Part shown: positions 35,635 through 44,560 of the stretch, one piece after another
Layout: each line of letters starts with the position of its first letter
Position numbering within the stretch: the first letter of the stretch is position 1
Assembly (NCBI RefSeq): GCF_016703145.1
Contig: NZ_JADJCO010000003.1
Coordinates: forward strand, 1,566,001 to 1,630,000
Direction of reading: 5' to 3'
DNA: 64,000 nucleotides
From: Ottowia sp.
GTDB lineage: Bacteria; Pseudomonadota; Gammaproteobacteria; Burkholderiales; Burkholderiaceae_C
Translations under genes and position numbers: made by a program
The notes under the pieces: model-generated
What the model saw: the letters and a program-made list of their open reading frames with translations, nothing else
Told to the model about the DNA's origin: nothing
Databases searched by the model: none

Positions 35635-36630
35635 ATGAAGTACACCACCCGCTCTTTGATGTCCCGCCGATCTGCACTTCTGTGTGGCGCTGCAGGCCTC
35701 GCGACGATGCTCCCCGGCGTCGCGTTCTCGCAGGGCAACTACCCCACGAGACCCGTCAAGTTCTATGTCCCTTTCGGGGCCGGAAGTTCGAGCGACATCA
35801 CCGCACGCACTTACGCCAAGGTATTTGGCGATATCGCCGGTCAGTCTGTCGTGGTCGAGAACCGCGGTGGCGGCGAGGGCATCATCGGCGCGCGGGCGGT
35901 GCTCGGCGAGCCGGCTGATGGCTATTCGATCTTGTTCGCCAGCAATACGGTGCTCAGCACCAACGCCGCAATTCGCAAGAACCTTCCCTACGATCCACTG
36001 AAGGACTTCGAGCCGATCTCGGTGCTCGAAATCAGCTATGCGGCCGTCGCGGTCCCCGCATCGTCCAAGTTCAAGACGTTCGAAGAGCTGGTTCAGTTCG
36101 CGGCGAAGAACCCCGGCAAGTTGAATCACGGCGGCGGAACGCCAACGTACACGCTCTGGAACGAGTGGCTCGCGCAACTGCTCGGCATCAAGGTCACCAA
36201 CATTCCTTACAAGGACTCGGGCGAGGCCGCGAAGGCAGTGGCCGCTGGCGAGGTGGACTACGCCGTCACTGCCGTCAATCCGCTGCTGCCGCTGGCCGAT
36301 GGCGGGCGGGTTCGCATCCTCATGTTCACCGGTGACAAGCGCCATCCGAAGCTGCCGGGGGTTCCTACGGTGAAAGAGGTCGGCCCGAAGGGCTACGAGG
36401 CGCTCATCTACAACGCCGTTGCGGTGCGCGCGGGCACGCCCAGGCCGATTCGCGACCGGATCGTCGAGATCATTCGACAGGCCAGCACCATGGACGTCGT
36501 CAAGGAGCGCATCGCGGCCCAAGGGCATACCTCGTTCTTCTCCGGGCCGGACGAGATGCGCAAGTTCCAGGTTGCCGAGATAGAGCGGTGGCGAAAGCTC
36601 GTCTCGGAAACAGGCCTGAAGTTCGAGTAA
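35635..36630 (+). CDS. Bug-type (tripartite tricarboxylate) substrate-binding protein
   Basis: 331 residues from ATG 35635. A signal peptide (RRSALLCGAAGLATMLPGVAFSQG) is followed by YPTRPVKFYVPFGAGSSSDITARTYAK, the opening of Bug/TctC receptors that bind carboxylates in the periplasm. No TctA/TctB membrane genes are nearby, which is common in Burkholderiales. Its place between two CoA-family genes suggests it binds the substrate acid or senses it. It is the first of three in the regulon. Confidence 0.93.
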   Translation: MKYTTRSLMSRRSALLCGAAGLATMLPGVAFSQGNYPTRPVKFYVPFGAGSSSDITARTYAKVFGDIAGQSVVVENRGGGEGIIGARAVLGEPADGYSILFASNTVLSTNAAIRKNLPYDPLKDFEPISVLEISYAAVAVPASSKFKTFEELVQFAAKNPGKLNHGGGTPTYTLWNEWLAQLLGIKVTNIPYKDSGEAAKAVAAGEVDYAVTAVNPLLPLADGGRVRILMFTGDKRHPKLPGVPTVKEVGPKGYEALIYNAVAVRAGTPRPIRDRIVEIIRQASTMDVVKERIAAQGHTSFFSGPDEMRKFQVAEIERWRKLVSETGLKFE

Positions 36631-36636
36631 CCGCAC

Positions 36637-37740
36637 ATGCCGGCGCTGGACGGAATACGTGTTGTCGAGTTCGCTGGCGTGGGCCCTGGCGCGCTCGCTG
36701 CAACCTTGCTCGCCGACATGGGCGCCAAGGTGCTTCGGATCGACCGTCCCACGCAGCATCAACTGGGTGCTCCGAAGGGAGCCGTGCAGTTCAATTTCCT
36801 GCGGCGCAATCGCTACGAAGCAGCCTTGGATCTCAAGGCCCCAACGGACATGGCACGTGTCAAGGAATTGCTTGCCTCTGCGGACGCATTGATCGAAGGG
36901 TTCCGACCCGGGGTCATGGAGAAGATCGGCCTCGGCCCACAAGAGTGCTTCAGCCTCAATCCGGCGCTTGTCTATGCCCGAGTGACGGGGTGGGGCCAGG
37001 ATGGACCGCTTTCCGGCAGAGTTGGACACGACATCAACTTCCTGGCGCGCACCGGCGCGCTAGATGCGATAGGGCAGCGCGGGCAACCACCTGCCGTTCC
37101 CGTCACCCTGGTCGGGGACATGGGCGGTGGAGGCATGTTCACGGTCGCTGGCATTTTGGCGGCGCTGCTTGAGGCCGGGCGCTCCAAGCGCGGCCAGGTT
37201 GTCGATGTCTCGGTGGTCGATGCGGTCTCCAACCTCGCCATGTCCATCCACGGCCGGCGGGCCTCGGGCGACTGGCAAGCCGAGCGCGGAACCAACTACC
37301 TCGACTCTGGCGCGCCGTTCTACGACGTGTACCGATGTGCGGACGGGCGGTACGTCGCCGTCGGCGCAGTCGAGCGTCGATTCGTGGACAACCTGCTGGG
37401 GCTGCTGGATATCGACTTTACGGCGGAAAACGATCACTTCGACCGGCGGCACTGGCCGCGCTTGCGCGAAGAGATGGCTTCTAGGTTCCTCCAACAGTCA
37501 CGCGACACGTGGGCCACCCTGTTCGCTACCTGCGAATGCTGCGCCGAGCCGGTGCTCTCCTTTGACGAGGCGGTCAACGACCCGCAACTGGTCGCGCGCA
37601 GAACCTTCAGTGATGTAGCGGGCGTATGCCAGCCGTCTCCCGCGATTCGGTTTAGCAGAACACCGTGCGTGCCCCCGCGGACGCCGAGGGCGGCCGACGG
37701 CGAGGCCACCGCCTCGCAGATTACCAACTGGCTGGCCTGA
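36637..37740 (+). CDS. Alpha-methylacyl-CoA racemase-like CaiB/BaiF protein
   Basis: 367 residues, close to the racemase length. Features specific to alpha-methylacyl-CoA racemases rather than transferases are visible: RVTGWGQDGPLSGRVGHDINFLARTGAL near 115-145 (His and Asp of GHD are the expected general bases), VGDMGGGGMFTVAGILAALLE, and SGAPFYDVYRCADGRYVAVGAVE. Such enzymes epimerise 2-methylacyl-CoA esters so that acyl-CoA dehydrogenases accept them. It starts 6 bases after the Bug gene. Confidence 0.8.
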   Translation: MPALDGIRVVEFAGVGPGALAATLLADMGAKVLRIDRPTQHQLGAPKGAVQFNFLRRNRYEAALDLKAPTDMARVKELLASADALIEGFRPGVMEKIGLGPQECFSLNPALVYARVTGWGQDGPLSGRVGHDINFLARTGALDAIGQRGQPPAVPVTLVGDMGGGGMFTVAGILAALLEAGRSKRGQVVDVSVVDAVSNLAMSIHGRRASGDWQAERGTNYLDSGAPFYDVYRCADGRYVAVGAVERRFVDNLLGLLDIDFTAENDHFDRRHWPRLREEMASRFLQQSRDTWATLFATCECCAEPVLSFDEAVNDPQLVARRTFSDVAGVCQPSPAIRFSRTPCVPPRTPRAADGEATASQITNWLA

Positions 37741-37767
37741 GGCCGGCCCTTCACGAGTGTCAACAAT

Positions 37768-38907
37768 ATGACCCCCATGCAAATTCGACTGGGCGAGATG
37801 CCGCCCGAATGCGAGGTTCTGCGCCAGGAGGTGCGCGCGTTCCTGCGCGATGCCCTGGCGGGATTTCCGATCGCCGAACGTGCCAAGAGCTGGCAGAACA
37901 ACAACCGCGAGTTCAGCCGCAAGCTCGGCGCGCGCGGCTGGCTCGGGATGACTTGGCCTAAGCAGTTCGGCGGCCAAGGCCGCAGCCCGCTCGAGCGCTA
38001 CGTCGTCATCGAGGAACTGCTTGCTGCGGGCGCGCCCGTGGGCTACCACTGGATCTCGGAGCGCCAGAGCGGGCCACTGCTTATCCGCTACGCCCCTGAC
38101 ACGCTCGCGCCCAAGCTGGTGCCGCTCATCGCCAAAGGCGAACTGGGCTTCTGCGCAGGGCTGAGCGAGCCCGACTCCGGCTCCGACCTGGCCTCCATTC
38201 GCACCAAAGCCAAGAAGGTAGAGGGCGGTTGGGAAATCACCGGACGAAAGGTCTGGACCTCGCGCGCCCATGACTGCGAGTACATGATCGCGCTGGTCCG
38301 CACCGGCGAAAAAAACGAGGATCGCCACGCGGGGCTGTCGCAGTTCCTGGTGGACATCACACTGCCAGGCATCGAGGTGCGCCCCATCCAGTCGCAGTTG
38401 GGCACGCACACCTTCAACGAGGTCGTGCTCGATGGTGTGTTCGTGCCGGATGAATGCCTGATCGGCGTCGAGGGCCAGGGCTGGTCGCAGGTGCTCAATG
38501 AACTCAAGCACGAGCGATCGGGGCCGGAGCGCTTTCTGAGCAGCACCCAGCTCTATCAACAGATGATCAAGGTCGCCGACCTGCAGCAGGATTCGCAGAC
38601 GGAGATCGTCGGGCGCGTGTTCTCGAAGTACCTGGCCCTGCGCAGCATGTCGCAGGGCATCGCTCTGATGATGGCCAGGGGCGAAGACCCGGCCGTGCAG
38701 GCATCGCTGGTCAAGGATCAGGGCGCGGTGATGGAGCAATCCATCCCGCAGCTGGCGTCCGACTACTTCACCGAGGCAGGACGTGACGACCCCGAGTTCG
38801 TCGAGGCCATCGATTATCTGACGGTCGCAGCACCGTCGTTCTCCCTTCGCGGCGGGACCCGGGAAATCCTGCGCGGAATCATTGCACGAGGCTTGGGACT
38901 GAGATGA
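37768..38907 (+). CDS. Acyl-CoA dehydrogenase, large/first subunit
   Basis: A 379-residue flavoprotein. The N-terminal domain has ARGWLGMTWPKQFGGQG, and the middle domain has FCAGLSEPDSGSDLASIRTKAKKVEGGWEITGRKVWTSRAH, which binds FAD and substrate. The end SFSLRGGTREILRGIIARGLGLR is the GGT-type terminus of FadE subunits. It overlaps the next dehydrogenase by ATGA, as heteromeric pairs do in steroid side-chain and pimelate degradation. Electrons would go to ETF, whose genes are not in the window. Confidence 0.92.
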   Translation: MTPMQIRLGEMPPECEVLRQEVRAFLRDALAGFPIAERAKSWQNNNREFSRKLGARGWLGMTWPKQFGGQGRSPLERYVVIEELLAAGAPVGYHWISERQSGPLLIRYAPDTLAPKLVPLIAKGELGFCAGLSEPDSGSDLASIRTKAKKVEGGWEITGRKVWTSRAHDCEYMIALVRTGEKNEDRHAGLSQFLVDITLPGIEVRPIQSQLGTHTFNEVVLDGVFVPDECLIGVEGQGWSQVLNELKHERSGPERFLSSTQLYQQMIKVADLQQDSQTEIVGRVFSKYLALRSMSQGIALMMARGEDPAVQASLVKDQGAVMEQSIPQLASDYFTEAGRDDPEFVEAIDYLTVAAPSFSLRGGTREILRGIIARGLGLR

Positions 38908-40007
38908 GCGACTCCATCATTGAGGACAGCATTGTCCGATTCTTCTCCAAGGCGCTGGACATCGCGGACTGCGTCAACGCCGAGAAAACCGGCCGTCTTC
39001 CCGAACAGTGGAATCTGGCCGTCGAAAGCGGGTTCGCGAATCTGCTTTCCCCAGAATCGCAGGGCGGCGTCGGCGTCAGCTGGACCGATGCCCTCCCGCT
39101 GTTCCGGGGACTGGGCTACTACCGCGTGCCCCTTCCTCTGGCCGAGACGGTGATCGCGAACTACCTGATCAATGCGGGCGGGCACGAAGTCGAGACAAGC
39201 CTTCCGATTGCACTGGCAGACGAGGTGACGGTCGCGGGCCTGCAGCTTTCCGGCTCGGGAGCCGACGTTGTGGCCGATGGGACTTTGGCCCGCGTACCTT
39301 GGGCCCGCGCCTGCGACCTGATCCTGGTCGGCTTGCCCGACGGCCGCATGGGCGTCTGGAACCTCAAGGCGCCGGGCTGTGAGGTCGCGGAGCGCGTCGA
39401 TGTGACGAAGCTCCCCAGCGACACCGTGGTGCTCAAGGCGGCGCGAGCGGAGTTCGTGTTCGACGCCCCGTTCCCTTTCGTGTCGCAGCCGGCCCGCTAC
39501 CTTGGCGCACTGGCTCGCTCCGCCATGATCGTCGGAGCTGCGGAGTTCGCACTCGAAACCTCGGTGCAATACGCGCTTGACCGCGTGCAGTTCGGCCGGC
39601 CGATCGGCAAGAATCAGGCCATTCAGCAGCAGTTGGCCCAGATGGCAGGCCAGATCGCCGTGGCCCGCCACGCCTCGGAACTGGCCTTCCAGAATGCATC
39701 GTCTTGGACCGAACCGGAGCAGGTCGGCGACTCGCTCAGCGCTGGTTGCGCCAAGGTGCTCGCTGGCGAGGCAGCGGACATTGCGACCTCGGTGGCGCAC
39801 CAGGTGCACGGCGCCATCGGCTTCACCTACGAGCACGTCCTGAACTTCGCGACGCGGCGCATGTGGGTCTGGCGCGAGGATCACGGCACCGCGAGCTGGT
39901 GGGCCCGTCGCATCGGCAGCCAGGTGGTGAAGGCAGGCGCCCAGAGCTTCTGGCCGGCCATGAGCCGCACGAGCCTCTATCGCAACATGGAGGAGAGCGC
40001 AGCATGA
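38904..40007 (+). CDS. Acyl-CoA dehydrogenase, small/second subunit
   Basis: A 367-residue divergent acyl-CoA dehydrogenase. The N-terminal and middle domains are weakly conserved (GFANLLSPESQGGVGVSW). The C-terminal helical domain is clearer (YALDRVQFGRPIGKNQAIQQQLAQMAGQIAVAR, then QVHGAIGFTYEHVLNFATRRMWVW). Coupled by ATGA overlaps to both the first subunit and the enoyl-CoA hydratase. It probably completes a heteromeric enzyme rather than acting alone. Confidence 0.88.
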   Translation: MSDSIIEDSIVRFFSKALDIADCVNAEKTGRLPEQWNLAVESGFANLLSPESQGGVGVSWTDALPLFRGLGYYRVPLPLAETVIANYLINAGGHEVETSLPIALADEVTVAGLQLSGSGADVVADGTLARVPWARACDLILVGLPDGRMGVWNLKAPGCEVAERVDVTKLPSDTVVLKAARAEFVFDAPFPFVSQPARYLGALARSAMIVGAAEFALETSVQYALDRVQFGRPIGKNQAIQQQLAQMAGQIAVARHASELAFQNASSWTEPEQVGDSLSAGCAKVLAGEAADIATSVAHQVHGAIGFTYEHVLNFATRRMWVWREDHGTASWWARRIGSQVVKAGAQSFWPAMSRTSLYRNMEESAA

Positions 40008-40831
40008 CCAGCCATCAAGAGCCCACCGCAATACCGGCAGCGGACGCCATCCTCGTCAGCCGCGACAGTGCGGTCGCCACCATCGAGCTGAACCGTCCGC
40101 CGCACAATTTCTTCGACCTGGTGATGGTCGAGCAGATCGCCGATGTGCTCGACGAGCTGGAGGCCGATCCGCGTTGCCGCGTGGTGATCCTCGCTGCCGG
40201 CGGAAAGTCGTTCTGCGCGGGGGCGGACTTCAATAGCCGACCCGATTCCGACCGCATCCGGAACCCGAAGAAGACCACGCCCGTGTACCAGGAGGGCATT
40301 CGCCTCATGCGCTTCGGCAAGCCCATCGTCGCCGCCATCCACGGGCCTTGCGTCGGCGGGGGCCTGGGCCTCGCGATGTGTGCGGACTTCCGCATCGCCG
40401 CGCCGGAAGCGCGTTTCTCGGCCAACTTCAACCGCCTCGGCGTGCACCCGGGCTTTGGACTGTCCTTCACGCTTCCCCGTCTGCTCGGCGTACAGCAGGC
40501 AGCGCGCCTCCTGTACACGGGCCAGCGCATCGACGCGCAGGAGGCCCATCGTATCGGTCTGGTGGACACCCTCGCGGCGCCGGGCCAATGTCGGGAAGAG
40601 GCCAAGGCGCTGGCTCAGGAGCTCGCGACGTCCTCGCCATGGGCTGTGCAGTCGACCCGTACCACCCTCCGCACGGGCTTGGTCGAAGGCTTCCGCCAGG
40701 CCGTGGCGCGGGAGAGCGAGGTGCAGGCCTACCAGATGCGCTCGCCGGACTTCAAGGAAGGCGTTCGCGCCATGACGGAACGACGCGCGCCGCGTTTCTC
40801 GGACTACCCCAAGGAGGGCGGACATGATTGA
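40004..40831 (+). CDS. Enoyl-CoA hydratase/isomerase family protein
   Basis: 275 residues from ATG 40004. The crotonase oxyanion-hole segments are ILAAGGKSFCAGADFNS near 65-80 and GPCVGGGLGLAMCADFRIAAPEARFSANF near 115-143. The position of the usual second catalytic Glu is occupied in the segment LGVHPGFGLSF, so hydratase, isomerase or ring-hydrolase activity cannot be decided. It overlaps the following MaoC-type gene by 8 bases. Confidence 0.9.
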   Translation: MTSHQEPTAIPAADAILVSRDSAVATIELNRPPHNFFDLVMVEQIADVLDELEADPRCRVVILAAGGKSFCAGADFNSRPDSDRIRNPKKTTPVYQEGIRLMRFGKPIVAAIHGPCVGGGLGLAMCADFRIAAPEARFSANFNRLGVHPGFGLSFTLPRLLGVQQAARLLYTGQRIDAQEAHRIGLVDTLAAPGQCREEAKALAQELATSSPWAVQSTRTTLRTGLVEGFRQAVARESEVQAYQMRSPDFKEGVRAMTERRAPRFSDYPKEGGHD

Positions 40832-41690
40832 TCCCGAACGCCTGATGCGCCACCCGATCCCGGAGGTTCGGCAGAAGTACACCCGCAAGGACACGATGCT
40901 CTATGCCTTGGGGCTCGGGTTGGGTCGGCGCAGTTCTGCCTCCTACGAGCAGGAACTGCGCTACGTCTACGAGAAGGATCTTGCCGCGCTGCCGACGATG
41001 AGTCTCGTGCTCGGCTATCCGGGGCTGTGGATGGGAGACCCTGCGACCGGCATCGACGTGAAGAGGATGCTGCACGGTGCTCAGGTGGTGCGCGTAGCGA
41101 AGCCGCTTCCTGCCGAAGGCGAGGTGGTCGGCACTTCAGCCGTGATGTCCATCGTGGACAAGGGGCCAGGCCGCGATGCGGTGGTCGTGACGCGCCGTCG
41201 CGTCATCGACGTGGCGAAGGACGAGTTGCTGTGCGAACTCGACAACGTGTCGGTGCTTCGCGGTCAGGGTGGGTTTGGCGGCGAAGCGGCCGGTGCGCCG
41301 GTCTTCGTGGGTATCCCTGAGCGCACACCTGACCTGGTGGATCACTGGGAGTTGGACGAGCGCGCGGCGTTCATTTACCGGCTGAGCGGTGACTACAACC
41401 CCTTGCATGTGGACGATGCGCTCGCCACGTCTGTGGGGTTCCCTCGGCCCATCCTGCATGGGCTATGCACGCTGGGCTCCAGCGTGTGCAGCGTGTCGCG
41501 CGCGGCGCTCGGATTTGAGACCCAGCGCATCGGCGCGGTGGCCGCTCGTTTCACCGCGCCCACTTATCCCGGCCAGCGGCTGCGCACCGAGATTTGGCGG
41601 GAGGAAGGCGAACTGCGTTTTCGCTGCTTCACCGAGGGCGAAGGCGCGGCCTGCGTGCTCGATAACGGCAGTATTTCATTGACTAGCTAG
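40824..41690 (+). CDS. MaoC/FAS1-like enoyl-CoA hydratase, double hotdog (MFE-2 hydratase type)
   Basis: 288 residues with two hotdog domains. The N-terminal half (VRQKYTRKDTMLYALGLGLG) matches the peroxisomal multifunctional enzyme 2 hydratase type. The C-terminal half holds the active-site motif YRLSGDYNPLHVDDALATSVGFPRPILHGLCTLG (Asp and His of the hydratase-2 motif near 195-220). This is an R-specific hydratase, present alongside the crotonase-type one, which suggests distinct steps or stereochemistry. Confidence 0.9.
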   Translation: MIDPERLMRHPIPEVRQKYTRKDTMLYALGLGLGRRSSASYEQELRYVYEKDLAALPTMSLVLGYPGLWMGDPATGIDVKRMLHGAQVVRVAKPLPAEGEVVGTSAVMSIVDKGPGRDAVVVTRRRVIDVAKDELLCELDNVSVLRGQGGFGGEAAGAPVFVGIPERTPDLVDHWELDERAAFIYRLSGDYNPLHVDDALATSVGFPRPILHGLCTLGSSVCSVSRAALGFETQRIGAVAARFTAPTYPGQRLRTEIWREEGELRFRCFTEGEGAACVLDNGSISLTS

Positions 41691-41705
41691 ACGAATGGAG
41701 ATGAC

Positions 41706-42452
41706 ATGGATTTCGGTTTGAAAGACCAAGTGGTGATGGTCACCGGCGGAGGCAGCGGCATCGGCGCTGAAGCCGCCCGGTCGTTCGCTGCCCAAGGCGC
41801 GAAGGTCGCTATCGTGGATCGCAATCTGGCGGGAGCCAACGCCGTGCGCGAGGAGATCGCCGCCACAGGCGGATTGGCCGCCGCATACGAGACGAACGTG
41901 ACCGACGAGGTCTCGGTCCAAGAGACGGTGGACGCCATCCAGCGCGATCTGGGACCCGTGAGCGTGCTGGTGAACAACGCGGGCTTCACGCGCGACATGA
42001 AGATCGTGCGCATGAGCCTGGCCGACTGGAGCAGCGTGGTCGACGTGATCCTCAAGGGTGCCTTCCTGTGTTCGCGGGCCGTGATCCCGGCCATGGTGGA
42101 GGCCGGGTACGGCCGCATCGTGAACATTTCCTCGCGGGCGCATCTGGGCAACCCCGGCCAGGCCAACTACTCGTCAGCCAAGGCCGGGATCATCGGCTTC
42201 ACCCGGGCGCTTTCGCTGGAGTACGGCAAGAACAACATCACGGTGAACGCCGTGGCGCCTGGGATCATCAATACGGCGGCCGTTACCAACCTGCCGCACT
42301 ACGGAAAGATCAAGGAAGCGGCGGAGAAGACCACGCCCATCCCGCGTATCGGCGAGCCCGAGGACGTGGCCAACGCCATCGTCTTCCTGGGCTCGCGACT
42401 CTCGTCCTACATCACGGGCGAGACATTGCATGTGACCGGCGGACGGTACTGA
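41706..42452 (+). CDS. SDR family 3-hydroxyacyl-CoA/3-oxoacyl reductase (FabG-like)
   Basis: A 248-residue SDR with TGGGSGIG at 13-20, NNAGF near 89, the Ser in NISSRAHLG and YSSAK near 151-155, then GFTRALSLEYGKNNITVNAVAPG. In this operon it most plausibly oxidises the 3-hydroxyacyl-CoA made by the MaoC-type hydratase. An RBS-like GGAG lies before the ATG. It is followed by the thiolase gene after 14 bases. Confidence 0.9.
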   Translation: MDFGLKDQVVMVTGGGSGIGAEAARSFAAQGAKVAIVDRNLAGANAVREEIAATGGLAAAYETNVTDEVSVQETVDAIQRDLGPVSVLVNNAGFTRDMKIVRMSLADWSSVVDVILKGAFLCSRAVIPAMVEAGYGRIVNISSRAHLGNPGQANYSSAKAGIIGFTRALSLEYGKNNITVNAVAPGIINTAAVTNLPHYGKIKEAAEKTTPIPRIGEPEDVANAIVFLGSRLSSYITGETLHVTGGRY

Positions 42453-42466
42453 TCAAGGAGACACGA

Positions 42467-43717
42467 ATGTCAAACGTCTATGTGATTGGCGCCGGGATGA
42501 CCAAGCTCGGCAAGCACCTCGAACGCAGCGTCAAGGACTTGTCCCGGGAGGCCATTGACGCAGCCCTGGCCGATGCCCACCTGACCAAGGATGCCGTGCA
42601 GGCCGCGTGGTTTTGCAATACGCGCCAGGGCGCCCTGGAGGGGCAGCACGGCGTCCGCGGCCAGGCCTCGCTGCGCGCCTATGGCTTTGAGAGCATTCCT
42701 ATCTTCAATACGGACAACGCCTGCGCCAGCTCCAGCTCGGGCCTGTTCCAGGGCTTCGCCGCCGTCAAAGCGGGCCTGTTCGAGGTGGCCTTGGTCGTCG
42801 GCGCCGAGAAGATGAACTTCCCCGAAAAGCGGGAGGCCATGTTCGAGGCGTTCAAGGGAAGCTGGGACCGCGACCTCGCGGACGAGCACCTTGCGCGCCT
42901 GCTGGCGCTGGGACAGGACGTTCTGCCTCCCGACTCGGCTGCCTCAGGGTCGGCCGAGCGATCCGTCTTCATGGACATCTACTCCGCGCAGGCGCGTTTC
43001 CACATGAAGATGTTCGGCACCACGGTGGAGCAGATCGCGCACGTGGCCGCAAAGAACCACTGGCACTCCCAGTGGAACCCGTTTGCGCAGTACCGCCATC
43101 CCATGACCGTCGAGGAAGTGCTCGCCGACAAGATGATCGCCTGGCCCATCACCCGATCTATGTGTGCCCCCATGACGGACGGTGCCTGCGCACTGGTGGT
43201 GGCGTCGGATGACTTCGTCCGCAAGCAGGGGCTCGCCAGCCGTGCGGTGCGCGTGCGCGGCATGGGTGTAAGCAGCAGCTCCGACCGTGCCGCGAAGGAC
43301 GTGTCTCACCACCTCACGCGGGTGGCGGCGTTCCGCGCCTATGACATGGCGGGGGTCGGCCCGACGGACATTTCGCTGGCGGAACTGCACGATGCCTCGG
43401 CCATCGCTGAGATCCTGCACATGGAGAACTGCGGTTTCTGCGAATACGGCCAAGGCGGCCCCATGGTCGCCAGCGGGGTTACCCGGCTCGGGGGGAAGCT
43501 GCCGATCAACGTGTCGGGCGGCCTGCACTCGAAAGGGCACCCGATCGGAGCGACCGGCGCGATTCAGGTGCATGACCTCGTGCGCCAGTTGCGCGGCGAA
43601 GCGGGCGAAAACCAGGTTCAGGGGGCCAAGCTGGGCATGGCGGAAAACGGCGGCGGGTTCCATGGACTGGAAGAAGCCGCCTGCGTCGTGACGATCCTGG
43701 AGGCGCCCCAGCGCTGA
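42467..43717 (+). CDS. SCP2-type thiolase/lipid-transfer acetyl-CoA acetyltransferase
   Basis: 416 residues from ATG 42467 with AAGGAG upstream. The nucleophile Cys lies in FNTDNACASSSSGLFQGF, near residue 86. The catalytic His lies in GGLHSKGHPIGATGAIQ near 350. The usual final Cys motif is replaced by GMAENGGG, typical of the SCP2/Ltp branch that also includes retro-aldolases of steroid side-chain degradation. It carries out the last step of the operon, either releasing acetyl- or propionyl-CoA or cleaving a tertiary carbinol. Confidence 0.9.
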   Translation: MSNVYVIGAGMTKLGKHLERSVKDLSREAIDAALADAHLTKDAVQAAWFCNTRQGALEGQHGVRGQASLRAYGFESIPIFNTDNACASSSSGLFQGFAAVKAGLFEVALVVGAEKMNFPEKREAMFEAFKGSWDRDLADEHLARLLALGQDVLPPDSAASGSAERSVFMDIYSAQARFHMKMFGTTVEQIAHVAAKNHWHSQWNPFAQYRHPMTVEEVLADKMIAWPITRSMCAPMTDGACALVVASDDFVRKQGLASRAVRVRGMGVSSSSDRAAKDVSHHLTRVAAFRAYDMAGVGPTDISLAELHDASAIAEILHMENCGFCEYGQGGPMVASGVTRLGGKLPINVSGGLHSKGHPIGATGAIQVHDLVRQLRGEAGENQVQGAKLGMAENGGGFHGLEEAACVVTILEAPQR

Positions 43718-43733
43718 ACGAGGGTGACCCGAG

Positions 43734-44543
43734 ATGCACGAGAGCCGTCGGTTGAGCCGCGAGACTGGCAGCTTTGTCAGGGTCACACCAGGTAGTCAAT
43801 CTCTGGCGCGCGGCATACAGGTTCTGCGCGCGTTCCTCGAAGCAGCGCCAAGCCTGTCCAACTCGGAGCTGGTGGTGCGTACGCACTTGCCAAAGGCGAC
43901 GGTGAGTCGCCTTTGCCGCTCGCTCGTCGATGCCGGGATGCTGGAGTTTGACCCGGATGAAGAGGCCTATCGGCTCGCGCCATCAAGCCTGAGCCTGGGC
44001 CGTGCCTTTCAGTTCAGCCGCTCTGAACTGGGCACGGTGAATGGTGTGCTGAAGACCTTCGCCCGCGAGCACCAGGTCAATGTTGGGTTGTCTGCTCCCG
44101 ATCATGGGCACATGGTGTATGTCACGACCTTTCGAGAAAGTCGCGGTGCGCAGACGCGCACCGTGGCATCGGGCCTGCGCCTTCCCATGGCCACCTGCTC
44201 GCCGGGCATTGCCTACTTGGCTTCGGCCAATCCGAAGAGGCGGGCAACCGTCTACGGTGTCCTTGAGACATACCACGATCGCGACTGGCCCGCAGTGCGG
44301 TCAACCTTGGAGCAAAACATTGCTGACGCGATCGCCCGGGGGTACAGCCAAGCCACGTCTGTTTTTGGCAATGCCGGGCTCGGTGCCTCAGTGAAGGGGC
44401 GCGGTGGGGCTGCTTATGCAGTCAGCGCCAGCTATTTGCCTTCGGTTGGGCTGCCACCCGATCTCACCGTCGAAAAGCTAGGGGAAGCAATAGTCGCACT
44501 CGCGCACGAGCTGGAGAAGGCTTGGGGCGGACCGCAGATCTGA
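43734..44543 (+). CDS. IclR-family regulator, paralogue 1
   Basis: 269 residues. An unusual N-terminal extension, RLSRETGSFVRVTPGSQSLARGI, precedes the winged helix (LSNSELVVRTHLPKATVSRLCRSLVDAGML) and the effector domain (TVNGVLKTFAREHQVNVGLSAPDHGHMVYVTTF). It is strongly similar along its length to the protein encoded at 54045-54851. It lies 16 bases after the thiolase gene in the same operon and converges on the oxidoreductase gene. Probable sensor of a pathway intermediate. Confidence 0.92.
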   Translation: MHESRRLSRETGSFVRVTPGSQSLARGIQVLRAFLEAAPSLSNSELVVRTHLPKATVSRLCRSLVDAGMLEFDPDEEAYRLAPSSLSLGRAFQFSRSELGTVNGVLKTFAREHQVNVGLSAPDHGHMVYVTTFRESRGAQTRTVASGLRLPMATCSPGIAYLASANPKRRATVYGVLETYHDRDWPAVRSTLEQNIADAIARGYSQATSVFGNAGLGASVKGRGGAAYAVSASYLPSVGLPPDLTVEKLGEAIVALAHELEKAWGGPQI

Positions 44544-44560
44544 GCTGCGGACGCGGTGGG

